From positions 75,561-139,560 of the forward strand of contig CALFMO010000064.1 of the NCBI GenBank assembly GCA_937879855.1: 64,000 bases of DNA, given 5' to 3'. The DNA is from an uncultured Acidobacteriaceae bacterium (lineage in GTDB: Bacteria > Acidobacteriota > Terriglobia > Terriglobales > Acidobacteriaceae). Below the pieces are notes generated by a model that worked only from the letters and a program-made list of their open reading frames with translations, was not told the origin of the DNA and did not search any database. The translations under genes were made by a program, and so were the position numbers. This document shows positions 24,328 through 34,100 of this stretch, piece after piece; the first letter of the stretch is position 1, and the number at the start of each line of letters is the position of its first letter.

Positions 24328-25344
24328 TCAACCTGCCGTAGAGACGCTGCCGGTAACGTCCTTTTCGAGCCTGGTGAGGAACGCCTGAAGCGGCTCTGGA
24401 AGCGGACTCTCCAGCGCAATCGATTTCCCGGTGCGCGGATGCGCCAGTTCCAGCCGCGCCGCATGCAGAAAATTTCGCGAGAGCGAAATAGCGGCGCCTT
24501 CGTCGGTCGCGCGGCCGCGCCTCGCCCGCATCTCGCGCGGCGCCCCGTAGAGCGTATCGCCTACCACCGGATGCCCCAGCGACGCCATGTGCACACGAAT
24601 CTGATGGGTCCGCCCAGTATCAATCTTGACCTCGACCAGGGTGAACTTTCCGAACGGCGTATCCAACCGCCGCAGCACACTGTAATGCGAGACCGCCTCG
24701 CGCCCGTCAGTTCCCCGCGTCGTCATGCGCGTGCGACGTACTCGGTCGCGGCTGATGCTGGCCGAGATTGTTCCCCGATCTTTTTTCACCCAACCGTGCA
24801 CCAACGCAATGTAAGTCTTCTTCACTGCGCGCCGCGCAAACTGCGCCGCCAGCTTCTGATGTGCTTCATCGTTCTTCGCCACCACGATCAGCCCGCTGGT
24901 TTCCTTGTCCAGGCGGTGGACGATGCCCGGCCGCATCGCGCCGCCCACGCCCGACAGCGTCGCAAAATGATGGAGCAGCGCATTTACCAGCGTCCCGCGA
25001 TTGCGCTGATCTTCTGTCGCGCCGGCACCCGCATGCACCATCATTCCTGCCGGCTTGTTGATGATGGCCAGATCGTCGTCTTCATAAACAATGTCCAGCG
25101 GAATCTCTTCGGGAATGGCACGCAACGGAGGCCGCTCCGCCGAACTGATTACAGAGACACGCTCCCCGCCTCGCAGCTTGAGTGAGGCCTTCGCAGGAGC
25201 ATCATTCACCAGAACTTTTTCTTTGGAGATAAGCTGTTGCACCCGCGCCCGGCTGACTTCGAGATGAGCCACCAGCCACTGATCCAGGCGCTTTCCGGCA
25301 TCGTCCGGCGCAACAGAAATGAGAATTGGAGATGCTTCCGCCAC
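24328..25344 (-). CDS. RluA-family 23S rRNA pseudouridine synthase (RluD-like)
   Basis: An RNA-modifying enzyme that isomerises uridine to pseudouridine, most likely in 23S rRNA helix 69 if it is RluD. The N-terminal S4 RNA-binding domain (RLDQWLVAHLEVSRARVQQL) is followed by the catalytic domain with the active Asp in HRLDKETSGLIVVAKN. The 338-residue length is normal. The exact target among RluA, RluC and RluD cannot be decided from motifs alone. Confidence 0.9.
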   Translation of the reverse strand: MAEASPILISVAPDDAGKRLDQWLVAHLEVSRARVQQLISKEKVLVNDAPAKASLKLRGGERVSVISSAERPPLRAIPEEIPLDIVYEDDDLAIINKPAGMMVHAGAGATEDQRNRGTLVNALLHHFATLSGVGGAMRPGIVHRLDKETSGLIVVAKNDEAHQKLAAQFARRAVKKTYIALVHGWVKKDRGTISASISRDRVRRTRMTTRGTDGREAVSHYSVLRRLDTPFGKFTLVEVKIDTGRTHQIRVHMASLGHPVVGDTLYGAPREMRARRGRATDEGAAISLSRNFLHAARLELAHPRTGKSIALESPLPEPLQAFLTRLEKDVTGSVSTAG

Positions 25345-25395
25345 TCGGAGGGAAGGATACTACAGGCTTGCGTCGCGTTAACCGGACAGGCGACC

Positions 25396-27138
25396 TCAAT
25401 CCCCATCCAGTCCCACTTGACTCAATATCTCTCTGAATTTCGGATTGTCCCTTAATCCAACCCACTTAGGGTCGCGCAGAAATGTCATATGAACGTCGCG
25501 GTCCTGAAGTCCGCGCTCCAGCCATTCAAACATCAGCTCCTGCTTTTCCAGGCCCGCATACACCAGAGCGATGTTCAGCGGTGGAACATACTTTTGGCGG
25601 GTCCATGTGATCAATTCCGCCAGAATATTTTCTGCTTCAGTCTGCCGTCCACTCTTTGCCCATACATATCCCAGAAGGGAAATTGGCTCGGTGTTTCCCT
25701 CGGAAAATGTGCGAGCCAACTCCAACTCTGCCATGGCGCGTCCATACTCCCCAATTTGTTCGTAGACCTTCGCGAAGTTCACATGCGCGACCCAGAATCT
25801 TGGCGCAAGCTCAACCGCGTTGTGAAACTCCGCGACAGCCTCGTCATACCGCCGGGCGTGGTAGAGAAATTCCGCCAACAGCGTGTTAAGAATCGGAGAC
25901 AGCGGATCGAGCCGAACCGCGCGACGGATTTCAGCGATAGCTTCTTCGTGCCGCCCCGTGTTCGAAAGACAATGCGCTCGAAACAATCGGGCAACCACGT
26001 AATTGGGATTGATCTGCAGCGCGCGCTGATAGCACTCGTGCGCTCCCGACCAATTCCAGTCGAACCAGAAGCGAATTGTCCCTAATGACGTATGCGCTTC
26101 CGCCAGATTCTCGTCCAGTTCCAATGCCCTCGACACCGCCGCTGCGGCCTTGGGAAAGCAGTCCTTCGACTTCATATCGCTGGTTATGGGCAGAGTGACG
26201 TAACAGTCAGCCAGTCCAGCGTAAGCTTTCGCGTAAGTGGGGTCCACGTCTGTTGCCTTGCGGAAATACTCGATGGCTTTGCGGGTTTCCGCGAGCGTCC
26301 TCCGGGCCCAATGGTATCTTCCCCGTAGATAGGCATCGTGAGCTTCGGGATTCGTTTCCGCTGCGGCGGCGGATACAAATTTCTCCTTCCCGCCTAGCTG
26401 TATGTTGATCTTCTTTGCAATTGATACGCCGAGTTCGGTCTGCACTCCCAGCACGCTTCCGATCTCGCGGTCGTAACTCTCGGCCCACAGATGAGTCTGG
26501 TCGCTCACGCGGATCAGTTGTGCCGTGATCCGGACTCGTTCTCTTTCCCTCCGGACGCTGCCTTCGACGACATAGTTCACTCCGAGTTCCCGCCCAATCT
26601 GTGCGATCGTTTTCGTTGTTCGCTTGTATGCCATCGACGAGGTGCGGGCGATCACCCCAACGATTTGCGGGTCGAGTTGGCCCAGGTACGAGATCGTTTC
26701 CTCCGTCAGACCGTCGCTGAAATACTCCTGCTCCATGTCGTTGCTCAAGTTCTCGAACGGAAGAACGGCCAGCATCACTCGCTGGCTGAGCTCCAAACTG
26801 CGATTCAGATCGGACGTGGCGCGTGATCCGTCCGTCACCAGAGCCGCAAAGCGATAGCCCTTTCCGGGCACGGTCTGCACGAATTTGGGATTACGCGGAT
26901 CATCGTTCAGAATCTGCCGGATCTTTCGAACCGCAGTGTTGATGCTGTTGTCCGTGTCCAGAAAAATGTCTTTGCCCCATAGTCTTTCAATGATTGTGTC
27001 GCGGCCCACAAGTTGCCCCGCGTTTCGTACAAGAAGGCAGAGCAGATCCATCGGGATGCGCTCCAGTTTGAGGGCGCGGCCGGCGCGCCGCAGCTCGTAA
27101 GCGCTCTCGTCGAGTTCAAAATCGCCGAACTTCAGCAT
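25396..27138 (-). CDS. Winged-helix regulator with TPR repeats
   Basis: A 580-residue regulator. An N-terminal OmpR-type winged helix (FGDFELDESAYELRRAG to GKGYRFAALV, about residues 3-97) is joined to a region typical of adenylate-cyclase-associated TolB-like proteins (VMLAVLPFENLSNDMEQEYFS would be its start) and then at least five TPR repeats (for example YAKAYAGLADCYVTL). No membrane segment is visible. In Acidobacteria such fusions are common solitary transcription factors whose TPR part senses protein partners. ATG 27138 has GGGAG upstream; the frame runs to 27150. Confidence 0.82.
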   Translation of the reverse strand: MLKFGDFELDESAYELRRAGRALKLERIPMDLLCLLVRNAGQLVGRDTIIERLWGKDIFLDTDNSINTAVRKIRQILNDDPRNPKFVQTVPGKGYRFAALVTDGSRATSDLNRSLELSQRVMLAVLPFENLSNDMEQEYFSDGLTEETISYLGQLDPQIVGVIARTSSMAYKRTTKTIAQIGRELGVNYVVEGSVRRERERVRITAQLIRVSDQTHLWAESYDREIGSVLGVQTELGVSIAKKINIQLGGKEKFVSAAAAETNPEAHDAYLRGRYHWARRTLAETRKAIEYFRKATDVDPTYAKAYAGLADCYVTLPITSDMKSKDCFPKAAAAVSRALELDENLAEAHTSLGTIRFWFDWNWSGAHECYQRALQINPNYVVARLFRAHCLSNTGRHEEAIAEIRRAVRLDPLSPILNTLLAEFLYHARRYDEAVAEFHNAVELAPRFWVAHVNFAKVYEQIGEYGRAMAELELARTFSEGNTEPISLLGYVWAKSGRQTEAENILAELITWTRQKYVPPLNIALVYAGLEKQELMFEWLERGLQDRDVHMTFLRDPKWVGLRDNPKFREILSQVGLDGD

Positions 27139-27344
27139 GACTGCTCCCAAAGCCTAGCGCCGTGGAGGGGATTCCGGCCCGGGTTGCCAGACATCTTACC
27201 CTGTGCGGCCCGCCGCGAATTGCTAGCCTGGCGATTCATCTTAAGAATTTCTACAGGTGTTCTCCATTGCTTCCCGCGGCAACCCGAGGCACTATGCCCT
27301 CCACGTGCTGCCGAGAGGCAGCCACTATGAAAGTCGAGGCGCGT

Positions 27345-27854
27345 ATGAACCGTAAATTTGCCGCACGCTTTGCTGGTCTCACCATGCTTTTCCTGGCAGC
27401 TTCCAATCTCGGGTTCGCCCAGAGCGAGTCTCCTCGTTGCAACGCAAGACTCATTGCCGGTACCTATGGATTTACTCTCACAGGAAACAAACTGGCCGGA
27501 AAAGGACCGATCGGACCACAGGTGGGGGTAGCTATGACCCAATTCGACGGTGACGGCAATCTCACCCAGATCGATACGGTGACGGTTGCGGGAAAAGTTG
27601 TCGCTGATTTTACCCATACTCCGGCCAATGGGACCTACTCCGTAAATCCGGACTGTACAGGCGCCTTCACTCTGGATTTCACGGATGGCCGTCCGACCGT
27701 GGTGGCAAATTTCGTTGTCGTGAAAAACGGCATGGAGATCGATGCCGTGGTGATCAGCGCGGGCGGGGAACAGGGAATTATCGCAGTCAGCAGTATCGGA
27801 AAGAGACGCTTTGCTGGGCTATCGCGTGACGCTGACGGTCCGCGCCGGGATTGA
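27345..27854 (+). CDS. Hypothetical secreted protein
   Basis: A 169-residue protein with a clear signal peptide (FAGLTMLFLAASNLGFAQ). The mature part has two repeated beta-rich segments (GVAMTQFDGDGNLTQIDTV and FTDGRPTVVANFVVVKNG) and two cysteines (ARCNA and NPDCTG), which may form a disulfide. This resembles a large family of short acidobacterial secreted proteins with GTYGF and FDG-G motifs; no function is known. The ATG at 27345 is preferred over 27327. Its 3' end overlaps the convergent lgt by 36 bp. Confidence 0.68.
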   Translation: MNRKFAARFAGLTMLFLAASNLGFAQSESPRCNARLIAGTYGFTLTGNKLAGKGPIGPQVGVAMTQFDGDGNLTQIDTVTVAGKVVADFTHTPANGTYSVNPDCTGAFTLDFTDGRPTVVANFVVVKNGMEIDAVVISAGGEQGIIAVSSIGKRRFAGLSRDADGPRRD

Positions 27855-28631
27855 CTTCGACCCGGGGCGCAGCCACCAAATGAATCCGCCGGCAAGCACC
27901 AGTCCGATGGCGATCAACTGCGTGCCTGACATTGCGCCCCCAAAGACTGACCCGCGGCCGGGATCGTCGCGCAAAAACTCGAGGAAGAATCGGGCGACGC
28001 CGTAGATGAACATGAACGCGCCAATCACCTGGCCGTCGAATTTTCTGCGCTTGAGCAGCCACATCAGGAAGAAGAAATTCGCCAGCTCCACCGCCGACTC
28101 GAACAGCTGTGTCGGTTCGAGCGGCACGCCGAGCGGCGTCCCGGTAATCGAGTTGGCCAGCGGATTGTGAAAAGTCACACCCCACCAGTGATGCGTCTCT
28201 TTGCCATAGCAGCATCCCGCGGCGAAGCAGCCGATGCGTCCGATTGCGTGCCCCAGCGCGAGGCCGGGCGCGAAGGCGTCGCATGTCCCGAGCGCAGGCA
28301 TCTTATGTCGCCAGACATACCACGCTGCGGCGGCGAATGCGGCGAGCAAACCTCCCGAAAAAACTCCACCCGCCTGTAGCGTATTAATGCTGAAAATCTC
28401 GCCAGGATGCGCCGAGTAGTAACTCCACTCGTTGACGACGTAAAGCACCTTGGCCCCGACAATGCCGCACAGGACCACCAGAATCCCCAGGTTCCACGCC
28501 TTGTCGCCGTCAATTCCAAGCTTCTCGGAATTGCGCACGCTGATCCACAATCCGATCAGGACGCCCAAAGAAACAAGGAATCCGTACGTCGGAAGGAAAA
28601 ACTTCCCGATGTGAAACAGTTGTGGGAACAC
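27819..28631 (-). CDS. lgt: Prolipoprotein diacylglyceryl transferase
   Basis: Lgt attaches diacylglycerol to the lipobox cysteine of prolipoproteins, such as MsrA and ActE in this window. The 270-residue membrane protein has about seven helices and the Lgt signature GHAIGRIGCFAAGCCYG. It starts MFPQLFHIGKFFLPTYG, as expected. Its 3' end overlaps the convergent secreted-protein gene. Confidence 0.95.
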   Translation of the reverse strand: MFPQLFHIGKFFLPTYGFLVSLGVLIGLWISVRNSEKLGIDGDKAWNLGILVVLCGIVGAKVLYVVNEWSYYSAHPGEIFSINTLQAGGVFSGGLLAAFAAAAWYVWRHKMPALGTCDAFAPGLALGHAIGRIGCFAAGCCYGKETHHWWGVTFHNPLANSITGTPLGVPLEPTQLFESAVELANFFFLMWLLKRRKFDGQVIGAFMFIYGVARFFLEFLRDDPGRGSVFGGAMSGTQLIAIGLVLAGGFIWWLRPGSKSIPARTVSVTR

Positions 28632-28687
28632 AGTCTAATTAGATGCGTGAATCAAGGGATTTGCTACTTGAACAGTCTAACAGGAGT

Positions 28688-28750
28688 GAGCTATTGGCTC
28701 TTAGCTGTTAGCTTTTGGCTAAAAGCCAAGAGCTAAAAGCTAATGGCTGG
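28688..28750. repeat. AGCTTTTGGCT palindrome repeat
   Basis: AGCTTTTGGCT (from about 28710) and AGCCAAGAGCT (from about 28724) form an imperfect stem around AAA, with further AGCT words on both sides. A related tract is at 7688. It follows the 6S RNA 3' end on the minus strand and could end that transcript. Confidence 0.65.
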
Positions 28751-28757
28751 TTTTATC

Positions 28758-28952
28758 AAGCCGACCCACTGTGCCGTGTGACGGGCCGAGAATGAACCCG
28801 TCGGTAGACGTTGGGAACCCGCCGAGACCCTTTAGGCATCTCCGCATGGCGGAGCGTCGCTCACCGGATCCTAGTTCGAGTCGAGTCCCCGTTCATTCAG
28901 CATTGGTTCAAAAATCGGTTACCGCCATCACCAACCCGGCAGGCCGGCTTTC
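28758..28952 (-). ncRNA. ssrS: 6S RNA
   Basis: A 195-base RNA that mimics an open promoter and traps sigma-70 RNA polymerase. It folds as one long irregular hairpin. The closing stem is AAGCCGGCC (28950-28942) with GGTCGGCTT (28766-28758). Inner stems follow: CUG and CCG with CGG and CAG, GTGATGG with CCGTCAC, and GAATGAAC with GTTCATTC. The apical hairpin is CTCCG-CCATG-CGGAG and is followed by ATGCCTAAA, which matches the GGTGAGC and AGCCTTAAA signature of known 6S RNAs. It lies downstream of zapA on the same strand, the usual 6S location in many bacteria. Ends are inferred from pairing. Confidence 0.85.
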
Positions 28953-28959
28953 ATGTTGG

Positions 28960-28988
28960 ATGCTAGGCAAAAGCCGCGCGCTTGGCAA
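28960..28988 (-). promoter_or_regulatory. Promoter of 6S RNA
   Basis: A -35-like TTGCCA (28988-28983) and a -10-like TAGCAT (28965-28960) have a 17-bp spacer. The predicted start point is about 28953, one base before the inferred 5' stem. The -35 is part of an 11-bp inverted repeat with 29053-29063. Confidence 0.65.
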
Positions 28989-29063
28989 GTGGAAGCCTGC
29001 AAAAAGTTGGCAGGCCGCTTGCTACCAAAGTAATGCCCAGTTCACAAATGGGACTTGCCAAGC
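28980..29063. repeat. Inverted repeat at 6S promoter
   Basis: GCTTGGCAAGT (28980-28990) and ACTTGCCAAGC (29053-29063) are perfect inverted arms. Between them GCCTGC/GCAGGC forms another stem. The block lies between VWFA protein 4 and the 6S RNA and may act as a terminator for the former or as a control site for the latter. The remaining bases of the gap 28632-29119 hold no gene. Confidence 0.7.
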
Positions 29064-29119
29064 GGGGAAATTTCTTGACACGGTCCTGCATTTGAGTTTC
29101 ACGAATCTACCGAACCAAA

Positions 29120-30166
29120 TTATTGCTGAGCTGCTTGCGCCCAATAGCTGGTTCGCGCCAGGACGGTGCCGCCCTCAGATTCCGGCGATTGAGCACGCAA
29201 TCGAACGCGAATCTGATGCAGCCCCGGATGCGGGTCTTTCGGCGCGAAACTCAACAGATAGCGGCTGTGCAGATGATTGGTAAAGTCGTTCATCCGAACT
29301 TCGAATTTCTTTCGCGTCGCGAACAACTCGTACTCACCGCCCGTCAGGGAAGCGATCGTGCTCGGGACGTTCTTCTTCATGGCCTGTGCAGTCCGATTCA
29401 GGAGATCGATGAAGTCGACGCCGTTGTGCATCTCGTTCTTGTTCGTCCCACGCCCGGTGTCGAGGATGTTGGAGAGAGCGGGGGAGAATGCCAGCGCGTA
29501 CATTACAGCATTGCTTTGCCCGATCGCCGCCACCGTGTCGTTAATCTTTCCCTGGCTGCCGTGGTCCCGCGTTTCACTGATCAGCAACAACACGCGCAGC
29601 CGATCCTCTGGTTCCTGGTTAAGCAGGTTCACCGACGAGTCGACCGCATCCAGAATTACGGCACCTTCATCGCCTGGCTGCAGATTCCTCAACTCGTCTT
29701 CCACCAGGCTCGCATCCTGTGTAAAATCCCTGGTGATCTCAACCTGGCTGTCGAACTCTACCACCCCAACTCGAGCCGTTCCGAGGGCGAACAGCGGGTC
29801 CAGCATCGACTTCAGTCCCTGCATCCTTGGGAACTCATAGGCAGCACGGCGTCCTCGCTGAATAGCCACCACCAGTGAGATCGGTTGCCCTTCCGGCGCC
29901 TCGTCGAGGCGCGCAAGTTGCTCCACGCCATCGTCTTCCACGATGAAGTCTTTGGCTTGCAGGCCATATACGATTCCACCCTGCCGATCTTTTACCAGCG
30001 CCGGAATCAGCACCACATTGGATTGGGAACGGAGAGTGGTTTCCTGAGGAAGGGCAATGTTGCTGAGCAGCATCAGAAAGAGCAGATTCAAAACGAAGAA
30101 GCCTATCCCGGCACGCCGCAGACTACCCTGCCTTGCGTTTCTCGCCCAGCACTTCGTCCAGCGCAT
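29120..30166 (-). CDS. Secreted VWFA-related protein 4, degenerate metal site
   Basis: A 348-residue protein with a signal peptide or anchor (FFVLNLLFLMLLSNIALPQ). The acidobacterial VWFA blocks are recognisable (ALVKDRQGGIVYGLQAKDF, VLLLISETRDHG, SRYLLSFAPKD). The metal-site strand is VVAIQRGRR, without the D-x-S-x-S, so metal binding appears lost. The ATG overlaps the zapA 3' end by 44 bp, so it is translated from the zapA transcript. It separates zapA from the 6S RNA. Confidence 0.8.
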   Translation of the reverse strand: MRWTKCWARNARQGSLRRAGIGFFVLNLLFLMLLSNIALPQETTLRSQSNVVLIPALVKDRQGGIVYGLQAKDFIVEDDGVEQLARLDEAPEGQPISLVVAIQRGRRAAYEFPRMQGLKSMLDPLFALGTARVGVVEFDSQVEITRDFTQDASLVEDELRNLQPGDEGAVILDAVDSSVNLLNQEPEDRLRVLLLISETRDHGSQGKINDTVAAIGQSNAVMYALAFSPALSNILDTGRGTNKNEMHNGVDFIDLLNRTAQAMKKNVPSTIASLTGGEYELFATRKKFEVRMNDFTNHLHSRYLLSFAPKDPHPGLHQIRVRLRAQSPESEGGTVLARTSYWAQAAQQ

Positions 30167-30458
30167 TGGATAATAGATGCGCCCGCTTCAGGTAGTCGGT
30201 TGGCCCAACGTCCTGCCGTTTCTTAAGCAGGTGATATTCGTCGGCAATATTCAGGGCCGCCAGCACGGCCAGCCGCACCGTGTCGATGGTATTGGTCGCC
30301 TCGGCCACGGCGCGCATCTTCGCATCCACATACTCCGCCAGCTTCAGAATGTACTCTGGATCGGAGCCGCGCAGGTTATACGCCTGGTCAAAAATCTCCA
30401 CGCGCACGCTGGAATTCTGCGGGTCTTTCACCACCTGATCTTTGGTCGCGGTAGCCAT
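30123..30458 (-). CDS. zapA: Cell division protein ZapA
   Basis: ZapA binds FtsZ and bundles its filaments at the division ring. The 111-residue protein has the family layout: VRVEIFDQAYNLRGSDPEYI, then LAEYVDAKMRAVAE and a C-terminal helix (VRLAVLAALNIADEYHLLKK). The coiled-coil gene at 30545 is upstream and VWFA protein 4 overlaps downstream, so they form one unit with 6S RNA next in line. Confidence 0.92.
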   Translation of the reverse strand: MATATKDQVVKDPQNSSVRVEIFDQAYNLRGSDPEYILKLAEYVDAKMRAVAEATNTIDTVRLAVLAALNIADEYHLLKKRQDVGPTDYLKRAHLLSNALDEVLGEKRKAG

Positions 30459-30544
30459 AAACCGTTTTCTCCGTGGGGGTCTTTAGCCTGCGTTTGTCAT
30501 AGAGACGTGGCTGGCTACGTCTCTTCCTGCGCAAATCGCCTTGC

Positions 30545-30832
30545 TTAGCTGGCCTCAGCAATCGATTCGATCTGTCCCAGCATCTTCTCGACACGCCCGC
30601 GAATTTCTTCCCGCTCTTTCTTCAAACGCACGGTCTCGCGCCGCAGCGTGACCAGCTCTTCTTCCCGGTCTTGCATTTGTTGGCGCAGTCGCTGCGCATC
30701 GCGTTCCGCCGTAGCCTGGGCCTGCCGTGCCGCTTTGTACAGCTCTATGGTGCGATAAATTTTGTCTTCGAGCGCCTGGAAATCGTCCGCCGGAACCTGG
30801 TCTGCCACCTGTTCGACCGCATTCAATGCCAT
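30545..30832 (-). CDS. ZapB-like coiled-coil protein
   Basis: A 95-residue protein that is almost entirely coiled coil (DDFQALEDKIYRTIELYKAA, then EEELVTLRRETVRLKKEREE, ending KMLGQIESIAEAS). Position directly upstream of zapA and the size suggest a ZapB-type division factor, but the sequence does not prove orthology. The ATG at 30832 is chosen because the frame up to 30949 adds residues unlike the rest. Confidence 0.7.
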   Translation of the reverse strand: MALNAVEQVADQVPADDFQALEDKIYRTIELYKAARQAQATAERDAQRLRQQMQDREEELVTLRRETVRLKKEREEIRGRVEKMLGQIESIAEAS

Positions 30833-31168
30833 GATTGCACTCTTTCCCGCAACAATTTCTGAAACTTCTTCGCAGTATACTCCAGATTTTTGTGGACGAA
30901 ACACTCGGGAAGCGAGAAACCCGGACCATGGAAGGACACGGAGTATCATGAAGGGACTGACCTAAGATACTTCCATCGTGCACAGAGTTTACGGGACGAA
31001 GCGCCAAGCCGGTGCACAATTCAATCCCGAGGAAAGAAGCACTGCTTCGATCATCCTCTGCCAAGGGGCGATATGGCAGATGTGACTTTCGTCCTCGCTG
31101 TTTTGCCAGGCTTCTCTCGAACTCGCTCCAACGTGGGATAATTACAAAGGTTCGTTCTGAATTCAATT
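30833..31168. other. Divergent intergenic region, no gene seen
   Basis: This 336-bp gap lies between the ZapB-like gene and the large transglutaminase gene, which are divergent. It must hold both promoters, but no consensus pair stands out. No RNA or repeat of the local families is visible. Confidence 0.5.
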
Positions 31169-34100
31169 ATGCGCAACCGTTGCTTCGTTCTTCTCTTTTC
31201 CTGCCTGCTGACCGCCGGCGGCAGTGCCCAGCAGCCCAGCCAAACCTCACCAGGGTCCGCCCCTCCCGCCGGGCAGTCCACGACACCGCAGCAGTCGAAA
31301 AAATCTGACAAGATCCCAACTGGAACGACCGCCGAAAAGGCCGCGAACGCGGTCAAGCCCCCGGACTATACCGAAGAATCGTTCGTCATCGAGCAGATGC
31401 ATTCGAACTACCGCTTTGAGGCTGACGGTACTGGACGCAAAGAGACCAAGGCCCGCATTCGCGTGCAGAGCGAAGCCGGGGTGCAACAGTGGGGACAGTT
31501 GCTGGAAGGCTACAACTCCGCGAACGAGCGCGTCGAAATCCCCTACGTTCGCGTCCTCAAAGAAGATGGCAGCGTGGTCAAGGCGGGCGACGATGCCGTG
31601 CAAGACCTGAGCGCGCCCATCGAGCGTGAAGCTCCCGTCTATACCGATTACCGCCAGAAGCACATCACCGTCCCCGGCCTGCGACCCGGCGAAGTCCTGG
31701 AATACGACATGGTCACGGTAATTCATACACCGCTAGCCGCCGGACAATTCTGGGCCGAATACGAGTTCGACAAGAGCAACATTTCCCTCGACGAAACTCT
31801 CGACGTGGATGTGCCCGCCGGACGTTCTCTGAAGCTGAAGTGCAAGCCGGGGATGGAGCCGAAAATCAGCGAAGAAAACGGACGTCGCATCTATCACTGG
31901 TCTAGTTCTCATCTCGAGCGGGAAGACGACTCAGCTAAAGCCAAAGAAAGAGATAAAAAGAAAAAGAAGCATCGCCCCGACGATGAGAAGCCTGACATCC
32001 AGCTGACGACCTTCGAAAGCTGGGAGCAGATTGGCCGCTGGTATGCGAATCTGGAAAAAGACCGCCGCGCCCCCTCGCCCGAAGTTCGTGCCAAGGCCCA
32101 GGAATTAACTAAGGGCATGAACAGCGACCTGGAAAAGACCGAAGCCCTCTACGATTTCGTGGCCAAAAATTTCCGCTACGTCAGCCTCTCGCTCGGAGTC
32201 GGCCGCTACCAGCCGCACGCCGCCGCCGATGTGCTTCACGACCAGTACGGCGACTGTAAAGACAAGCACACGCTGCTCGCTTCTCTGCTCGAGGGCGAAG
32301 GCCTGCATGCCTCCTCGGTGCTGATCAACTCCACTCGCAAACTCGATCCCGACGTTCCTTCGCCCTCGCAGTTCGATCATGTCATCACCATGCTTCCTTT
32401 GGGCAAAGGAAACGACAAGCAGGAAGTCTGGATGGATACCACCAGCGAGGTCGCGCCTTTCCGCTTGCTGGCCTACACGCTGCGCAAGAAGCAGGCGTTG
32501 GTTATTCCTCCGGCTGAGCCGCCGTCGCCGGTGGCGCCGCATCTCGAAGAAACGCCCGCCGACACTCCCATGCCCGACAGCGAAATCTCGCAGATCGACG
32601 GAAAGATTAACGAGATCGGCAAGCTCGAAGCCCACGTGCACTACGAGTTTCGCGGCGACGAAGAACTGCTGCTGCGTTCCGTATTCCGCCGCGTGCCGCA
32701 AGCCAACTGGCAACGAGTTGTAGAAAATGTGAACGCTGGCCTGGGCGGGGATATCACCAATCTCAAGATCAGCGATCCCGCCGCGACACGCGAACCGTTC
32801 ACCATGTCCTACGATGTCTCCCGAGTGAACTTCCTCGATTGGTCCAAGAAGAAAACAGAAATTGTTTTACCCTTGGTGCAATTCAACCTGCCCGAAGTCG
32901 GCGGCGATGACGACGACGCCGAGCCCCTGAAGCTCGGCCCGAAGGGCCAGTACTCCTACCAGATCAAGCTGGAATTGCCCACTAAGTACACCGCGCACCT
33001 CCCGCTGGCTTTCTCGCTGAAGCGTGACTACGCCGAATACGAAGCCACCTACAAAGTGGACGGTACCGTCTTTACCGCCGGACGCAAGCTGGTCCTCCAC
33101 GAGGACGAGTTGCCCGTCGCGCGATCCGCCGATTATGAATCCTTCCGTCGCGCCGTCAGCTCCGATCTCGCACAGCAACTATCGGTGGAGAGCACGGTCG
33201 CGGGCGCCCCGGTTCCTCCCGCCGACATGAAGGCGGAGGATCTGGTCGACAGTGCCAAAGCGGCTGCCGACAGCGGCAATCTGCCCGTGGCGATTGTCCT
33301 TTTGAAGCGCGCCACCGAAGTCGATCCCAAAAACAAATTCGCCTGGAACAATCTCGGCCTCCTGTATTTCGCGATGCGCCAAGACGACCAGGCCATTACA
33401 AGTTTTCAGAAACAACTGGAAGTCAATCCCTATGACGAGTTCGCCTACAACAATCTTGGCCGCGTCTACTGGAACGAGCGTAAATACGACGAGGCCGTAA
33501 AGGCCTTCAATAAACAACTGGAAAACAACCCGCTCGACAAGTTCGCGCACGCCAACTTGGGCGCGATGTACGAAGAGTGGCACAAGTACGACCTGGCGGC
33601 GGCCGAGCTTGAAAAAGCCACGTCGCTCGACCCGAACAATCCCGATCTGCAGGTGAGCCTGGGCAACGCCTACCTCAACCTCGGGCAGGACGACAAAGCC
33701 CTGGCGGCGTTCGATCATGCAGTCGAACTCGCCGCCACGCCTAGTACGTGGAACAATATCGCCTACCAGCTTTCGCTCAAAGACGCTCATCTCGATCGCG
33801 CACAGCAGTACGCCGAGTCCGCGGTGTCAGCCACGGCCGCCGCTCTGCGCAACGTCTCGCTCGACCGCCTCTCGCAAAAAGATTTGACCCTGGTTTCCTC
33901 GTTGGTCGCCTACTGGGATACGCTGGGGTGGGTGCACTTCGCCGAAGGCGATCTCAGCAAAGCGGAAAAATACGTTGCAGCCGCGTGGGAACTAGGTCAC
34001 CACGCCGAGGTGGGCGATCATCTCGGACAGATTTACGAGAAGCGAGGCGACAAGGATCGTGCGCTGCGCACCTATGCGCTGTCGATGAATGGACTGCGCC

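Noticed and set aside
28771..29283. Plus-strand open frame of 170 codons downstream of lgt.
   Set aside because: It crosses the 6S RNA, its promoter and the 3' end of VWFA protein 4 and has no family features.
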